Below, piece by piece: positions 6,923 to 15,730 of a DNA stretch of 64,000 bases (within the stretch, counting starts at the first letter, position 1; each line of letters begins with the position of its first letter). The DNA comes from CAZSAL01 sp964604825. Lineage in GTDB: Bacteria > Elusimicrobiota > Elusimicrobia > 2-01-FULL-59-12. Location: positions 42,785 to 106,784 of the forward strand of contig CAZSAL010000001.1 of the NCBI GenBank assembly GCA_964604825.1, written 5' to 3'. A program made the position numbers and the translations under genes. The notes beneath the pieces are model-generated. The model was given only the letters and a program-made list of their open reading frames with translations, made no database searches and had not been told where the DNA came from.

Positions 6923-9115
6923 ATGGGGTGGGAAAGTGTTCCAAAGGGAAGTAATACGACAATCACATCCCGGCATAAAATTATTCAAGTATCAGACCGC
7001 CGCGTCTCAGAGAGGCGGCGTCATTCGCTTGCGCCTGCAAGTGAATTCAGAGTTCAGGATCGGCGGCAGTTGACCGGTTCAAAAGCTGACCGCCGCGCAA
7101 CCCCTCGTTTCTCCCAGAATGTTCCATCTTTGATTACGATGGATGATTTTTCGAACGCCGAACGCTTTGAGACGCTCGACATAAGCGCGCGGGGCCTCCG
7201 ATTGCGCTCTCCTAAAGAATTTCCTATCGGCGCCAAAGCGCATTTGTGCATTTTCCCTCCGGGATATTTTGAACCGGTTCAACTGGAAGGGGAAATACGT
7301 TGGAGACGCCTCGATATATACAGTAAGGACTATTTTTATGGCCTTGCCTTCACAAATATCCCATTCGATTATCAGGCGGTTCTATCGGAATTTTTGGCGG
7401 AACTTTCCGACCCTCGTATCGGTAAACGGTCTAAAACACGCCGGTCCATTAAAAAAATCCTTTATGAAAGGGTGATTAAATCGCTGCTTAAGCAGAGCTT
7501 TATTGGCAGACGCGGACTGCTCGGACGTTCCGACTCGGGCGCGACATTTGAATATATATATTCAGCTCACCCGGAAGGCCGCGGGAAAATCGGCCGCTGG
7601 ATTGACGCTGTTCTTCTTAAGCTCCCGGCGGCGGAAGCCAGCAGGCTTAGAAAGGATTTAATCCGTGATTTCTTAAAAAGGGAAATCCATCAAAACATGG
7701 CCGATGGGCGTCTCACTAAAATTGTCGACCTTGCCTCCGGGGCCGCCAGGTATTTGACGGAAGCCATCGGTTTTAACGAGGCGCCGCATGTGCAGGCTCT
7801 TTGCCTTGATCGAGATCGCGAGTCCATCAGTCTCGGCAGGAAAATTGCCGGTCAAAAACCGCTTCGGTTCGTTCGTATGGATATTTTCAAAACAGCCCGG
7901 CTTGAACACATCGCGGAAAAAGCACGCTGGACGCCGAATGTCGTCATAGCGTCCGGTTTGATTTATTACCTGCCCGATGTTGAAGTAAAGAAACTGTTTT
8001 CCCGCGTGTACCGATGGCTGGAGTTCGGAGGATTATTCGTCGTCACGAACATGATTAAAAATCCCAATAAAGATCTCATTGGGCATCTCTTCGTACAACA
8101 GGATGGAAACGCCTGGATTCCACTTGCTAGGTCGCCGCACCTTGTCCGCACATGGCTGGATGAAATAGGTTTTGAAAACATAAAAATCGCTAATGAGCCG
8201 GTCGGTATGTACTCGATTTTCGCCGCGCGGAAAGAGCAAAAGCCCGTAAGAAACAAAGCTTTCGAATTTTTGTGCAAAGAAGGGGTAATCCGGGGAAAAC
8301 TCTTTCTGCCGATAGAAAACGAGGCTGTCAAAGCCTATGTTCTTTTCGTGCATGGGTTGGGATACACCCATTCTTCCTATAGCCTGGATCCAAAGATATT
8401 CTGCGACAAAGGCATGGGGGTCGCCGTTTTTAATATGAGGGGGCACGCCAGTTCGCCGGGAGAGTGGGAACTCAACGAAGCGGCTGAAGATGTTCGCCGC
8501 GCGATCGATAAATTAGCTTCGCTTGGAAACCGCCCGAAACCAGTATTCCTTTTTGCCCACAGCACGGGAGGATTGATCGCGATGCTGGCGTCCCAGAAGC
8601 ATTCCCGGGTACAAGGGGCTTCTTTGGTCAATATCGTGAATTCGGTAACGGACTCATATTTACATTGGCACAGGTCTGGGTACAACCAGAGGGTTAAAGA
8701 GTTCTTTAAATCGAACGGCATAGTCCCGCCGATTATCAATGCGTTTCTTGACGACCCGAATGTTATGCGGGCTTATCAAAACGAGGAAAGGCCCTGGTCA
8801 GATTTAGATTTTCCTTATCGATACGGGTTAATGCGTTCGAAAACGTTCCGATTTCTTGCGCAGGCCATTTGTTATTCGCCCGACCTGAAGGATTTCGCCA
8901 GGCAGATTAAATTCCCCGTCCTTCTCTTTTCCGGGATGGCTGACGAGATAATTCCTGTTGAGAAATGCGTTGAGATCGGAAGACAGTTAACTGTCCAGCA
9001 TAATCTTATAAAGACAGATTCAAATAATCATTTTCAAACAGACCGGTGGGACCTGATCCAATCGGAAACGGCTCAGTTTTTTACCGAGGGACTTGGTAGT
9101 ATGGGCGAGAATTAA
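6923..9115 (+). CDS. PilZ domain - SAM methyltransferase - alpha/beta hydrolase fusion
   Basis: Three modules in 730 residues. First, a PilZ-like domain (about 45-150) with arginine pairs ahead of it (SDRRVSERRRH, VQDRR, DRRATPRF) and LDISARGLRL, typical of c-di-GMP receivers. Second, a class I methyltransferase (about 235-400) with KIVDLASGAARYL and VIASGLIYYLPDVEV. Third, an S33-type serine hydrolase (about 440-728): VLFVHGLGYTHSSY, nucleophile elbow FLFAHSTGGLIA (Ser near 546), GMADEIIPVEKC (Asp near 672), SNNHFQTD (His near 702). Probable target is a lipid or acyl chain. The ATG at 6923 directly follows the RNA terminator T-run with no Shine-Dalgarno; no better start is visible before residue 50. 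It overlaps the next gene by one base. Confidence 0.8.
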   Translation: MGWESVPKGSNTTITSRHKIIQVSDRRVSERRRHSLAPASEFRVQDRRQLTGSKADRRATPRFSQNVPSLITMDDFSNAERFETLDISARGLRLRSPKEFPIGAKAHLCIFPPGYFEPVQLEGEIRWRRLDIYSKDYFYGLAFTNIPFDYQAVLSEFLAELSDPRIGKRSKTRRSIKKILYERVIKSLLKQSFIGRRGLLGRSDSGATFEYIYSAHPEGRGKIGRWIDAVLLKLPAAEASRLRKDLIRDFLKREIHQNMADGRLTKIVDLASGAARYLTEAIGFNEAPHVQALCLDRDRESISLGRKIAGQKPLRFVRMDIFKTARLEHIAEKARWTPNVVIASGLIYYLPDVEVKKLFSRVYRWLEFGGLFVVTNMIKNPNKDLIGHLFVQQDGNAWIPLARSPHLVRTWLDEIGFENIKIANEPVGMYSIFAARKEQKPVRNKAFEFLCKEGVIRGKLFLPIENEAVKAYVLFVHGLGYTHSSYSLDPKIFCDKGMGVAVFNMRGHASSPGEWELNEAAEDVRRAIDKLASLGNRPKPVFLFAHSTGGLIAMLASQKHSRVQGASLVNIVNSVTDSYLHWHRSGYNQRVKEFFKSNGIVPPIINAFLDDPNVMRAYQNEERPWSDLDFPYRYGLMRSKTFRFLAQAICYSPDLKDFARQIKFPVLLFSGMADEIIPVEKCVEIGRQLTVQHNLIKTDSNNHFQTDRWDLIQSETAQFFTEGLGSMGEN

Positions 9116-10782
9116 TGGAACAAATTAATCCTGAAACCTTTCGAGATCCTCATAGCTGGGATCTACTGTTGCCTCTAGACAGCCCGCCTAAAAATCGTCG
9201 GAAGTCGAATAGAAGACAAGCGTTTACTGACAGTAATTCAGGGAATAATAACCTCACTGACAGACGCCGCGAAGATCGTCGTGGAATAGAAGTTAAACTG
9301 CCTATTCATAGCCCCATCACAGTTGTTTACGAATATCTTCGGAATGTTGATAACCTGCCTTCGTTATTCCCGGGCATGCTAAAGTTGCGAAGATTAGACG
9401 GTGATGTTATAGAAAATGTTGCTGATTTAGGTGGCACGCCTCTTCGCTGGGCTCTTAAGCTTTCATTTGAAGATTCTGAACATTCAATTCATTTTGCGCG
9501 AATCTCCGGAGATTTAGAATGTTGTGATGGCGTTTTAGCGATCAGCCAAATGCCGGGATCCACGCTCGTAACTGTAAAAGCTTACGTCAATTTTGGATTT
9601 GCCGGGCTAGAAAGAGTTCTGGGTCCCGTACTTAAGGAAAAGATTAAAAGTGTTGTGGAAGGAGCGCTATATCAGGTAAAAACAATATTAGAAAAGACGA
9701 ATCCTTCCCCGCCGAAATTTGCATTCCTCATTCATTCGACAGACCTTAACCTGTACGAAGGCGCTTTTCGTGATAAACCCTGTCCAGAACACAAAAAAGA
9801 AATACTTGAAAAAGTGTTTGGTTGGCTTCCGCCTTTTAAGGCTTCACACATATACGGTGTTCAATCATTAACTGGGAAAATTATTGAAGGCGATTTCATC
9901 TATTCGCCTTTGACTCCTCGGCAGATTTTGAATGGAAATTCAAAGATGGTCTTAGACCATATGATTGAAGCAGGCCGTATGGCACAGCATCTCGGGGCAA
10001 GAATTCTTGGCCTGGGTGCTTATTCCGCATTTGTTGGGCGACGCGGTGTTCAAATAGCGGAAAGTCTTTTGATTCCCGTTACGACTGGTACGGCGTTCAC
10101 GATCAGGGCTTCTCTTGATGCGTTCTATAAAGCCGCAGTCACTGTTGGTATTGATCTCAAAAAGGCACACATAGTGGCGATAGGGGCTACAGGTACACTC
10201 GCTAGCGTATGTCTTGAAATACTTTCTTCAGATTTGGAAAGCATTACTATGGTCGCCCAACGTCTGGATAAACTGAAAGCATTCAGGGAAACTTTATTGA
10301 GCAAGAACAGGCATTTAAATATTTCTGTATCTGTTGATATACAAAAAGCTGTTAAAGACGCAGATATGATTCTAATTTGCACATCTACGCCGGACATTCT
10401 TGTGGATGTTAAAGACCTTAAGCCTGGGGCAGTCGTCTGCGATGTTTCACAGCCTCATAATGTATCTCAGGAAAACGCTGCTTTGAGAAAAGATGTGCTC
10501 GTTATTGACGGCGGTGTTATAAGACCGCCTGGGGATGTTCGGTTTAATTTTTACTTTGGACTTCCGTCAGCCTTCGCCTTTGCATGTATGGCAGAGACCA
10601 TGATCCTGACTCTTGAAGAGAGATTTGAAAATTATTCTTTGGGAGGCAATGTGACGGCTGAAAAGGTTCAAGAAATTGGCGTTTGGGGACGTAAACATGG
10701 TTTCGAACTTGGCGGGTTGAAGAGTTTTGGGCGAAGTATTACTTGGGAAGACCTTGATCGAATTAAAAGTTTACGAAAATGA
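9115..10782 (+). CDS. START/SRPBCC domain fused to acyl-ACP reductase-like domain
   Basis: Residues about 60-205 look like an SRPBCC lipid-binding fold (IHSPITVVYEYLRNVDNLP, then PGSTLVTVKAYVNF). Residues about 212-545 align well with cyanobacterial long-chain acyl-ACP reductase (AAR): FAFLIHSTDLNLYEG, QSLTGKIIEGDFIYSPLTP, the nucleotide-binding IVAIGATGTLASVCLEIL near 356, VLVIDGGVI, and FAFACMAETMILTLEE, whose Cys near residue 491 matches the acyl-thioester cysteine of AAR. AAR reduces fatty acyl-ACP to a fatty aldehyde. The N-terminus has the same arginine-pair patches as the preceding protein (NRRKSNRRQ, DRRREDRRG). No aldehyde-deformylating oxygenase is present. It overlaps the kinase gene by four bases (ATGA). 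The reaction product is inferred. Confidence 0.8.
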   Translation: MEQINPETFRDPHSWDLLLPLDSPPKNRRKSNRRQAFTDSNSGNNNLTDRRREDRRGIEVKLPIHSPITVVYEYLRNVDNLPSLFPGMLKLRRLDGDVIENVADLGGTPLRWALKLSFEDSEHSIHFARISGDLECCDGVLAISQMPGSTLVTVKAYVNFGFAGLERVLGPVLKEKIKSVVEGALYQVKTILEKTNPSPPKFAFLIHSTDLNLYEGAFRDKPCPEHKKEILEKVFGWLPPFKASHIYGVQSLTGKIIEGDFIYSPLTPRQILNGNSKMVLDHMIEAGRMAQHLGARILGLGAYSAFVGRRGVQIAESLLIPVTTGTAFTIRASLDAFYKAAVTVGIDLKKAHIVAIGATGTLASVCLEILSSDLESITMVAQRLDKLKAFRETLLSKNRHLNISVSVDIQKAVKDADMILICTSTPDILVDVKDLKPGAVVCDVSQPHNVSQENAALRKDVLVIDGGVIRPPGDVRFNFYFGLPSAFAFACMAETMILTLEERFENYSLGGNVTAEKVQEIGVWGRKHGFELGGLKSFGRSITWEDLDRIKSLRK

Positions 10783-12881
10783 ACTTCTACGCATTATCCT
10801 CTTCTATCGCATCATTATTTTCCATAGGACTTGCTATCGCTATAGTAATTGCTGGGAATCGCACAAAAGAAGTGGTTATATTTTCCATTGCGAGCTTTTT
10901 AATTGGATGCTGGAGTTCCTTCCCTTTAGTTACGACTCTAATCGTTAATCCCAGTTCTCAACATATAGCCGCGCAAGTAATTTACATTTTTGCGGCATTC
11001 GTCCCATTTTTCTTTTGGTTCCTATTCTTTATTGCGATGGAATTACGCGAGAAAAGAGACCACCAAGTTCTAGGTGTTGTGCTGCTTTTAGCATTCCTAT
11101 TCGCCTTTATTTCATTTCATCCACATTACATAGAAGGTGTTATTTCTCAAAAATATTTCCGTGCTGTCATACCGGGTCCTTTATTTGGGTTTTTCGTTCT
11201 TTATTTCGGCGCGATTGGTTTTTATGGGTCTTATAGGATGCTGGCACAATACAGGAAATCTATAGGCACTTTGAAAAACAAATACAAATATCTTTTTATC
11301 GGTTTTGGAACAGCTTATTTTGGTGGGTTATTACATTTCATTGCGGCATACACAAGAACGGAGCCAATTCCTCACGATCTTTTTGTAATTGTGTTTGTGG
11401 GGGTGCTTGCATACGCGATTCTAACAAAGCGCCTCATGGACATTGATCTAGCGCTGCGGGATTGGGCCGTATCAGCAATTTCGGCAAGTTTTACTGGACT
11501 TGCATTTTGGGCGATCGGGTTTTCTTCCCTGGCGGTACATCCTTATGCCGTTTCCCTGTCTATGGTTGTTCTGACCGCACTTCTTACCCCTATTGTTTTC
11601 CCCTGGCTTAAGAAAAATCTTCAGCAAGTGGCGCGCGGGGAGAAATATTTTTATCTGGCGGAACTGGAGCGCATCGCAGACGACCTTTATCGGCGGGCGA
11701 ACCTCTCCGAAATGCTGAAGATCCTGGTCGCCGATCTGGCTTCACGCGCGCGGCTTATATGGGCGGGGGTATGGCTTTATGATTTGACGAAGGGCGCTTA
11801 TGCGCTGCAGCAGGCGGCGGGAATTTCCCGGAATGACGATGTTCCAAAGAGCATATGGACGGCATATTTCGGAAAGCGAAATCCGGTCATTCAGCTTTTT
11901 GAAAGCCGGAGGGAACTGATTGTTACCGAAGACGTTCGCGACGATTTCTCGGATTCTGTCGGGCAGGCCGAACTTCAGAATTACGGCATTTCGGCGGCCA
12001 TGCCGATGTATTCTGAAAACAAATTGATTGGATTTATCGGTTTTGGCCAGAAGTTGAGCAAAGAAATGTTCCATCAGGCTGATATTGCCGGGATTACAGA
12101 GCTGGGGCTCAAGGCGGAGCGGGCAGTTGGCCAGGCGCATATGCTGTTCGAACAATCGAACATGATTTCCAAGCTGGCGCACGACCTGAAGAATTTCGTG
12201 AATTCACTGGGCATAGCGCTGGAGAAGATTCTGGAAGGCGGGGAACTGAACTCGATTCAGAAAAATCATCTGTTCATCGCCTGGGACCAAAAAAATCTTA
12301 TCAAGGAAAATATCTGCGACCTTCTGGAAATGGAACGGCTGGTGATGCTGCGCATGCAGGGAAAGTGGCGTGTGCAGCGATTTAACCTGACGCAGGTCGC
12401 ACAGGATTCGCTGACCGCGTACGCATCAATGGCCGAGGCCAAAGCCATCGTCATGGAGCCTGATTTTGACGGAGAAGCGCGGGCCCTGGGGGATCCCAGG
12501 GTGGTCCGGCGCGCGCTCGATAACCTGCTTATCAATGCTCTGAAGTTCACTCCGGGGAATGGGCGTATTAAACTCACCGTACGAAAAGCGGGGAAGAATA
12601 TCCGCGTGACAGTGAAGGATAACGGACATGGCATCACTCCGGAGGATTTGCCCCGGATTTTTGATCCTTTGTTTCAAGGTAAAAACCAGACGATTTCCGA
12701 AGGGACAGGGCTGGGGCTTGCGCTGGTAAAGGAAGTCGCCATGATTCACAAGGGGTCCGTGAAAGTGGACAGCGGATTGGGCGAAGGAGCGACGTTCACT
12801 CTTGAATTGCCTTCCGTAGAACGCAAGGATGAATTCGCGGAATCGCTTGTTGAAATGGACGCGGCTGATTTCGCCGCATAA
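10779..12881 (+). CDS. Seven-TM sensor histidine kinase with GAF domain
   Basis: Residues 1-215 form about seven hydrophobic helices with short loops, a 7TM sensor of the kind seen in PrsK-like kinases. A GAF domain follows (about 285-450, LSEMLKILVADLASRARLIW onward). The phosphoacceptor segment is SKLAHDLKNFVNSLGIALEK (His near 468). The ATPase domain shows DNLLINALKFTP (N box), VTVKDNGHGI (G1), PLFQ and GTGLGLALVKEV (G2). ATGA overlap with the reductase gene ties sensor and enzyme together. The 5' part is visibly richer in A/T than the 3' part: by hand count 23 G/C in 10801-10860, 22 in 10981-11040, against 31 in 12301-12360 and 41 in 12481-12540. This could mark a mosaic origin. Confidence 0.88.
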   Translation: MNFYALSSSIASLFSIGLAIAIVIAGNRTKEVVIFSIASFLIGCWSSFPLVTTLIVNPSSQHIAAQVIYIFAAFVPFFFWFLFFIAMELREKRDHQVLGVVLLLAFLFAFISFHPHYIEGVISQKYFRAVIPGPLFGFFVLYFGAIGFYGSYRMLAQYRKSIGTLKNKYKYLFIGFGTAYFGGLLHFIAAYTRTEPIPHDLFVIVFVGVLAYAILTKRLMDIDLALRDWAVSAISASFTGLAFWAIGFSSLAVHPYAVSLSMVVLTALLTPIVFPWLKKNLQQVARGEKYFYLAELERIADDLYRRANLSEMLKILVADLASRARLIWAGVWLYDLTKGAYALQQAAGISRNDDVPKSIWTAYFGKRNPVIQLFESRRELIVTEDVRDDFSDSVGQAELQNYGISAAMPMYSENKLIGFIGFGQKLSKEMFHQADIAGITELGLKAERAVGQAHMLFEQSNMISKLAHDLKNFVNSLGIALEKILEGGELNSIQKNHLFIAWDQKNLIKENICDLLEMERLVMLRMQGKWRVQRFNLTQVAQDSLTAYASMAEAKAIVMEPDFDGEARALGDPRVVRRALDNLLINALKFTPGNGRIKLTVRKAGKNIRVTVKDNGHGITPEDLPRIFDPLFQGKNQTISEGTGLGLALVKEVAMIHKGSVKVDSGLGEGATFTLELPSVERKDEFAESLVEMDAADFAA

Positions 12882-12923
12882 GACCCCGGCTAAACCATTG
12901 ACGGATAAAACGGGAGGGATGCA

Positions 12924-13832
12924 ATGTCTGCACGAATATTGATTGTTGACGATGCGCAAGAATTGACGGGTATGTTGAAATCGACATTTGAAAAGCGAGG
13001 ATTCCGAGTATCAATAGCCAGGTCCTGCGATGAAGCCCTGCCAATCCTGCGGGAACAAAAACCGGACGTGATGATCCTGGACCATTCGCTCTCCGGAGAT
13101 AAGCAGGGCATTGATCTTTTGTTTGAAAAGCGGCGCGATCCGCGTCTCAAGAATGTAAAGGTGATATTGTCGTCGGGCAAGCTCATATTCCCTCACGCCT
13201 GGTTTAAAGAATCGGGAGATAATATGGATCTCACAAAGGAATGGATTGAATGCGTCGGCAAACCTTATTCTATGGAAGAAATGATTAATGCGGTGCTGAG
13301 AGCGGTCGATGAAACGCCGCCCGAAAATCCTCCCGTGACGGCCCGCATGCTTGACGCCGGAGCGGCTGCCGCGCGCAGGGGAAGGTCCGACTCCGCGCCG
13401 ATCTCCGAAGGAAAGCAGGGCCAGCCGCGAATCCTCATAGTGGAAGACGACGAGGTGAGCGGTTTTTCGGTAATGGAAAAACTTCGCGGGCTGGGTTATG
13501 GAGCCGGCTGGTGCATGAATCGTAAAACCATGAACCAGTTCATAAAACCCGGCGATAAATTGCCTTTCGATATTTTAATCCTGGATCTGGCTCTGCCGGA
13601 CGCATTTGGGTCGGATATCCTCAGGGATCTGGCGAAAGATCCGCGATCCAAAGGGTTGCGGGTAATTATTATTACAGGCCACCTGGGACCTGACGAAGAG
13701 ACGTCGTACAGGAATCAGCTTGAGCCCGAACCACGGGCGTTGCTGGCCAAAATCATGATCAAACCGTACAAATTGAGCGACCTGGTAAAAGAGGTGGAAT
13801 ACGCGGCAGAAGAGAGGACATCGGGCGATTAA
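12924..13832 (+). CDS. Double-receiver response regulator without output domain
   Basis: Two CheY-like receivers in 302 residues. Receiver 1 (about 3-125): ARILIVDDAQELTG, phosphoacceptor in VMILDHSLSG near 51, VGKPYSMEEM. Receiver 2 (about 170-295): PRILIVEDDEVSGF, LILDLALPDAFGSD (Asp near 220), VIIITGHLG, MIKPYKLSDL. The linker is Ala/Arg/Ser rich. No DNA-binding or enzymatic domain is present, so it probably relays phosphate or works by protein contact between the upstream kinase and the next regulator, which starts two bases after its stop. An RBS-like GGGAGG precedes its ATG (gap of 42 bases after the kinase). Confidence 0.9.
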   Translation: MSARILIVDDAQELTGMLKSTFEKRGFRVSIARSCDEALPILREQKPDVMILDHSLSGDKQGIDLLFEKRRDPRLKNVKVILSSGKLIFPHAWFKESGDNMDLTKEWIECVGKPYSMEEMINAVLRAVDETPPENPPVTARMLDAGAAAARRGRSDSAPISEGKQGQPRILIVEDDEVSGFSVMEKLRGLGYGAGWCMNRKTMNQFIKPGDKLPFDILILDLALPDAFGSDILRDLAKDPRSKGLRVIIITGHLGPDEETSYRNQLEPEPRALLAKIMIKPYKLSDLVKEVEYAAEERTSGD

Positions 13833-13834
13833 AG

Positions 13835-14521
13835 ATGCGAATCTTATACATTGAAGACGATAAATCCCTGCGGAAGAATGTTCAAGATTTTCTCAAACGG
13901 CAGGGGCATGCCGTGGATACGGCAAAAGATGGAAAAGAGGGATTGGACCTGGCGCGGCAGATTCGCTATGAAGTTATTTTATTGGATGTGCTGATGCCCG
14001 AACTCAATGGTCTTGAGGTGCTTAAAGCTTTGAAGGAGGAAAAGCATCCCGCCCATATCATGATAATTTCCGGTCAAACCAAGGAGGAACACAGATTGGC
14101 GGGTTTCAGCACAGGAGCGGATGATTACCTGCCAAAGCCCTTCACGCTCGACGAGCTTATGCTCCGCCTGCGTCTTGTCCAGCGTCGAATCAATCAGACA
14201 GCGTTTTCGAAGAACGATCCTGACGCGCTGGTGGCCGGGGAACTCAGCGTAAACCTTTTAACGTTCCAGGTCAAGCGCAAAGACAAAGTTATTTCCCTTC
14301 GGCCTAAAGAGTACGAAGTGCTGGTCTACCTGATGAAAAACGCCGGAAGGGTTTTATCGCAGCAGCAGATAGCTGAGCATGTCTGGAACGTTGATTTCGA
14401 CCTTGATACCACCCGCGTGGAGAGTCAAATTAAGCGCCTTCGCGCTCAGTTGGACGATGGTTTTGATGGAGGAAGCATCATCGAAACTATCCCAAAACGT
14501 GGGTATTGCCTCAGAGGTTAA
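13835..14521 (+). CDS. OmpR/PhoB-type response regulator
   Basis: DNA-binding regulator of 228 residues. Receiver: RILYIEDDKSLRKN (acidic pair), VILLDVLMPELNG (Asp near 51), IMIISGQTKEEH, DDYLPKPFTLDEL (Lys). Winged helix from about residue 130: ISLRPKEYEVLVYLMKNAG, RVLSQQQIAEHVWN, TTRVESQIKRLRAQL, IIETIPKRGYCLRG at the wing. It is the only visible DNA-binding output of the upstream kinase cassette. It ends 32 bases before a perfect palindrome followed by T residues. Confidence 0.93.
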   Translation: MRILYIEDDKSLRKNVQDFLKRQGHAVDTAKDGKEGLDLARQIRYEVILLDVLMPELNGLEVLKALKEEKHPAHIMIISGQTKEEHRLAGFSTGADDYLPKPFTLDELMLRLRLVQRRINQTAFSKNDPDALVAGELSVNLLTFQVKRKDKVISLRPKEYEVLVYLMKNAGRVLSQQQIAEHVWNVDFDLDTTRVESQIKRLRAQLDDGFDGGSIIETIPKRGYCLRG

Positions 14522-14553
14522 AAACCTTTCGCTCTTTGTCGGCCCTTCCCATG

Positions 14554-14576
14554 GTTGGCAAATTTGCCAACTTTTT
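14554..14576 (+). terminator. Palindrome plus T-run: terminator or operator
   Basis: GTTGGCAAATTTGCCAAC at 14554-14571 is a perfect 18-base palindrome followed by TTTTT. It fits a short intrinsic terminator after the regulator gene. The half-site TGCCAA recurs as TTGCCA at 14575-14580 and TGCCAA at 14586-14591, so a regulator-binding role upstream of the sigma gene is also possible. Confidence 0.5.
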
Positions 14577-14644
14577 GCCATTAAACTGCCAACGTCCTGT
14601 ACGGCAGATGTCAACCATCCCGGTTAAACTTATAAAGGTTATCG

Positions 14645-15544
14645 GTGAATCAAATGCAAATCTCGGCTGATAAATCCTACGGCACACTGACGCCTAAGGA
14701 AGAACAAAAGCTTATCCGGCGCGCCCAGAAGGGCGATCTGGCTGCGCGGGACCGCGTTTTTATCCATAACCTGCCTCTGGTGATTTCCTGCGCCGAGAAG
14801 TTTTATTGCCCTCCGGCGAGTCTGGACATGGAAGACCTCATCCAGTGCGGCTGCCTCGGCCTGATGAAAGCCATCGTGAAATTCAATCTGAGGCGCAAAG
14901 TTAAAACCAGCACCTACGCCATATACTGGATCAGCCACGAGATCAGGCGCGCGCTTGAAAAATATGGCCGGACAGTGTCGGTGCCTTCACAGGTCCAATG
15001 GCTTGGCAGGTCGTTGATCCGCAGGGAAAATGAAAACAACGGATATAGCCCCAGCGTTCATTGGGCGCCGATGACTGAAAAGGAAAAAACCGCTTTATTT
15101 GAGGTGACCCGCGAGACCATTCCGCTGGACAATATCATGGAAGACGGGACCATGCTTCCGGGGTTTGCCCTGCTCGACAACAAAACCGACCCGGCGCGGC
15201 AATTAGACGAAAAAGAAATGCCTGACCGGCTTCGAAACATGTGCCGCTGCCTGACGGAAAGAGAACGGTTGATTCTTGAGGAATTCTACGGAGCCCGGAA
15301 GGGAGACGCTCCTAAGACCTTGACTGCCATAGGCAAAGAGCTTGGCTTATCGCGCGAACGGGTAAGACAGGTCAAAGAGAAGGCATTGGTGCGACTGCAT
15401 AAAGAAGCCGGGCTTGAAATTAAGAGGAGCGCTCTGGCAGGGGCTTCCCGCAGAAAATGGGATATATCCGCCCACTACAAAGATGAATTTCGGAATCCAG
15501 TCGGGAAGCTTCAACCCGTAGCGTGCATAAGAGACATAGTATAA
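14645..15544 (+). CDS. Sigma-70 family RNA polymerase sigma factor
   Basis: 299 residues. Region 2: LTPKEEQKLIRRAQKGD, ARDRVFIHNLPLVISCAEKF, DLIQCGCLGLMKAIVKFN, and the -10 reading segment KVKTSTYAIYWISHEIRRAL. Region 3 is short and diverged. Region 4: RCLTERERLILEEFYG, TAIGKELGLSRERVRQVKEK. This is a group 2/3 type sigma (RpoS/RpoH-like size), not the housekeeping factor, which is longer. The start is GTG 14645 or ATG 14654; AAAGG lies eight bases upstream of the GTG. It has its own upstream gap of 123 bases after the response regulator, so separate transcription is possible. The C-terminal 40 residues have no assigned role. Confidence 0.9.
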   Translation: MNQMQISADKSYGTLTPKEEQKLIRRAQKGDLAARDRVFIHNLPLVISCAEKFYCPPASLDMEDLIQCGCLGLMKAIVKFNLRRKVKTSTYAIYWISHEIRRALEKYGRTVSVPSQVQWLGRSLIRRENENNGYSPSVHWAPMTEKEKTALFEVTRETIPLDNIMEDGTMLPGFALLDNKTDPARQLDEKEMPDRLRNMCRCLTERERLILEEFYGARKGDAPKTLTAIGKELGLSRERVRQVKEKALVRLHKEAGLEIKRSALAGASRRKWDISAHYKDEFRNPVGKLQPVACIRDIV

Positions 15545-15579
15545 ACGCGGCGCTGTGCAGGCGCCGGGGACTTAAACCT

Positions 15580-15730
15580 GAGTGCTGGGCCAGCGCTGGG
15601 AGCGCTGAAAGTGCGCTGAAATGCGCCGATTCAGCATAGCCGTAGTGCTGAAAGTGCTGAAAGTGCGCTGAAATGCGCCGATTCAGCATAGCCGTATGTG
15701 CTGAAAGTGCTGAAAGTGCGCCTAAAGCGT
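15580..15730. repeat. Tandem GTGCTGAAA / GCGCTGAAATGCGCC repeat block
   Basis: The 303 bases between the sigma gene and the AbiEii gene hold no gene. A 34-base unit at 15611-15644 is repeated exactly at 15663-15696 (52-base period), and a third copy decays after 15699. Short units (GTGCTGAAA) repeat within it. A 51-base stretch at 15580-15630 recurs with two mismatches at 63745-63795. From 15731 to 15847 I see nothing recognisable apart from the end of the AbiEii gene. Confidence 0.85.

Noticed and set aside
15580..15730. CRISPR-like array
   Set aside because: The repeats are themselves composite, only two full units exist, spacers are not unique and no cas genes are near.
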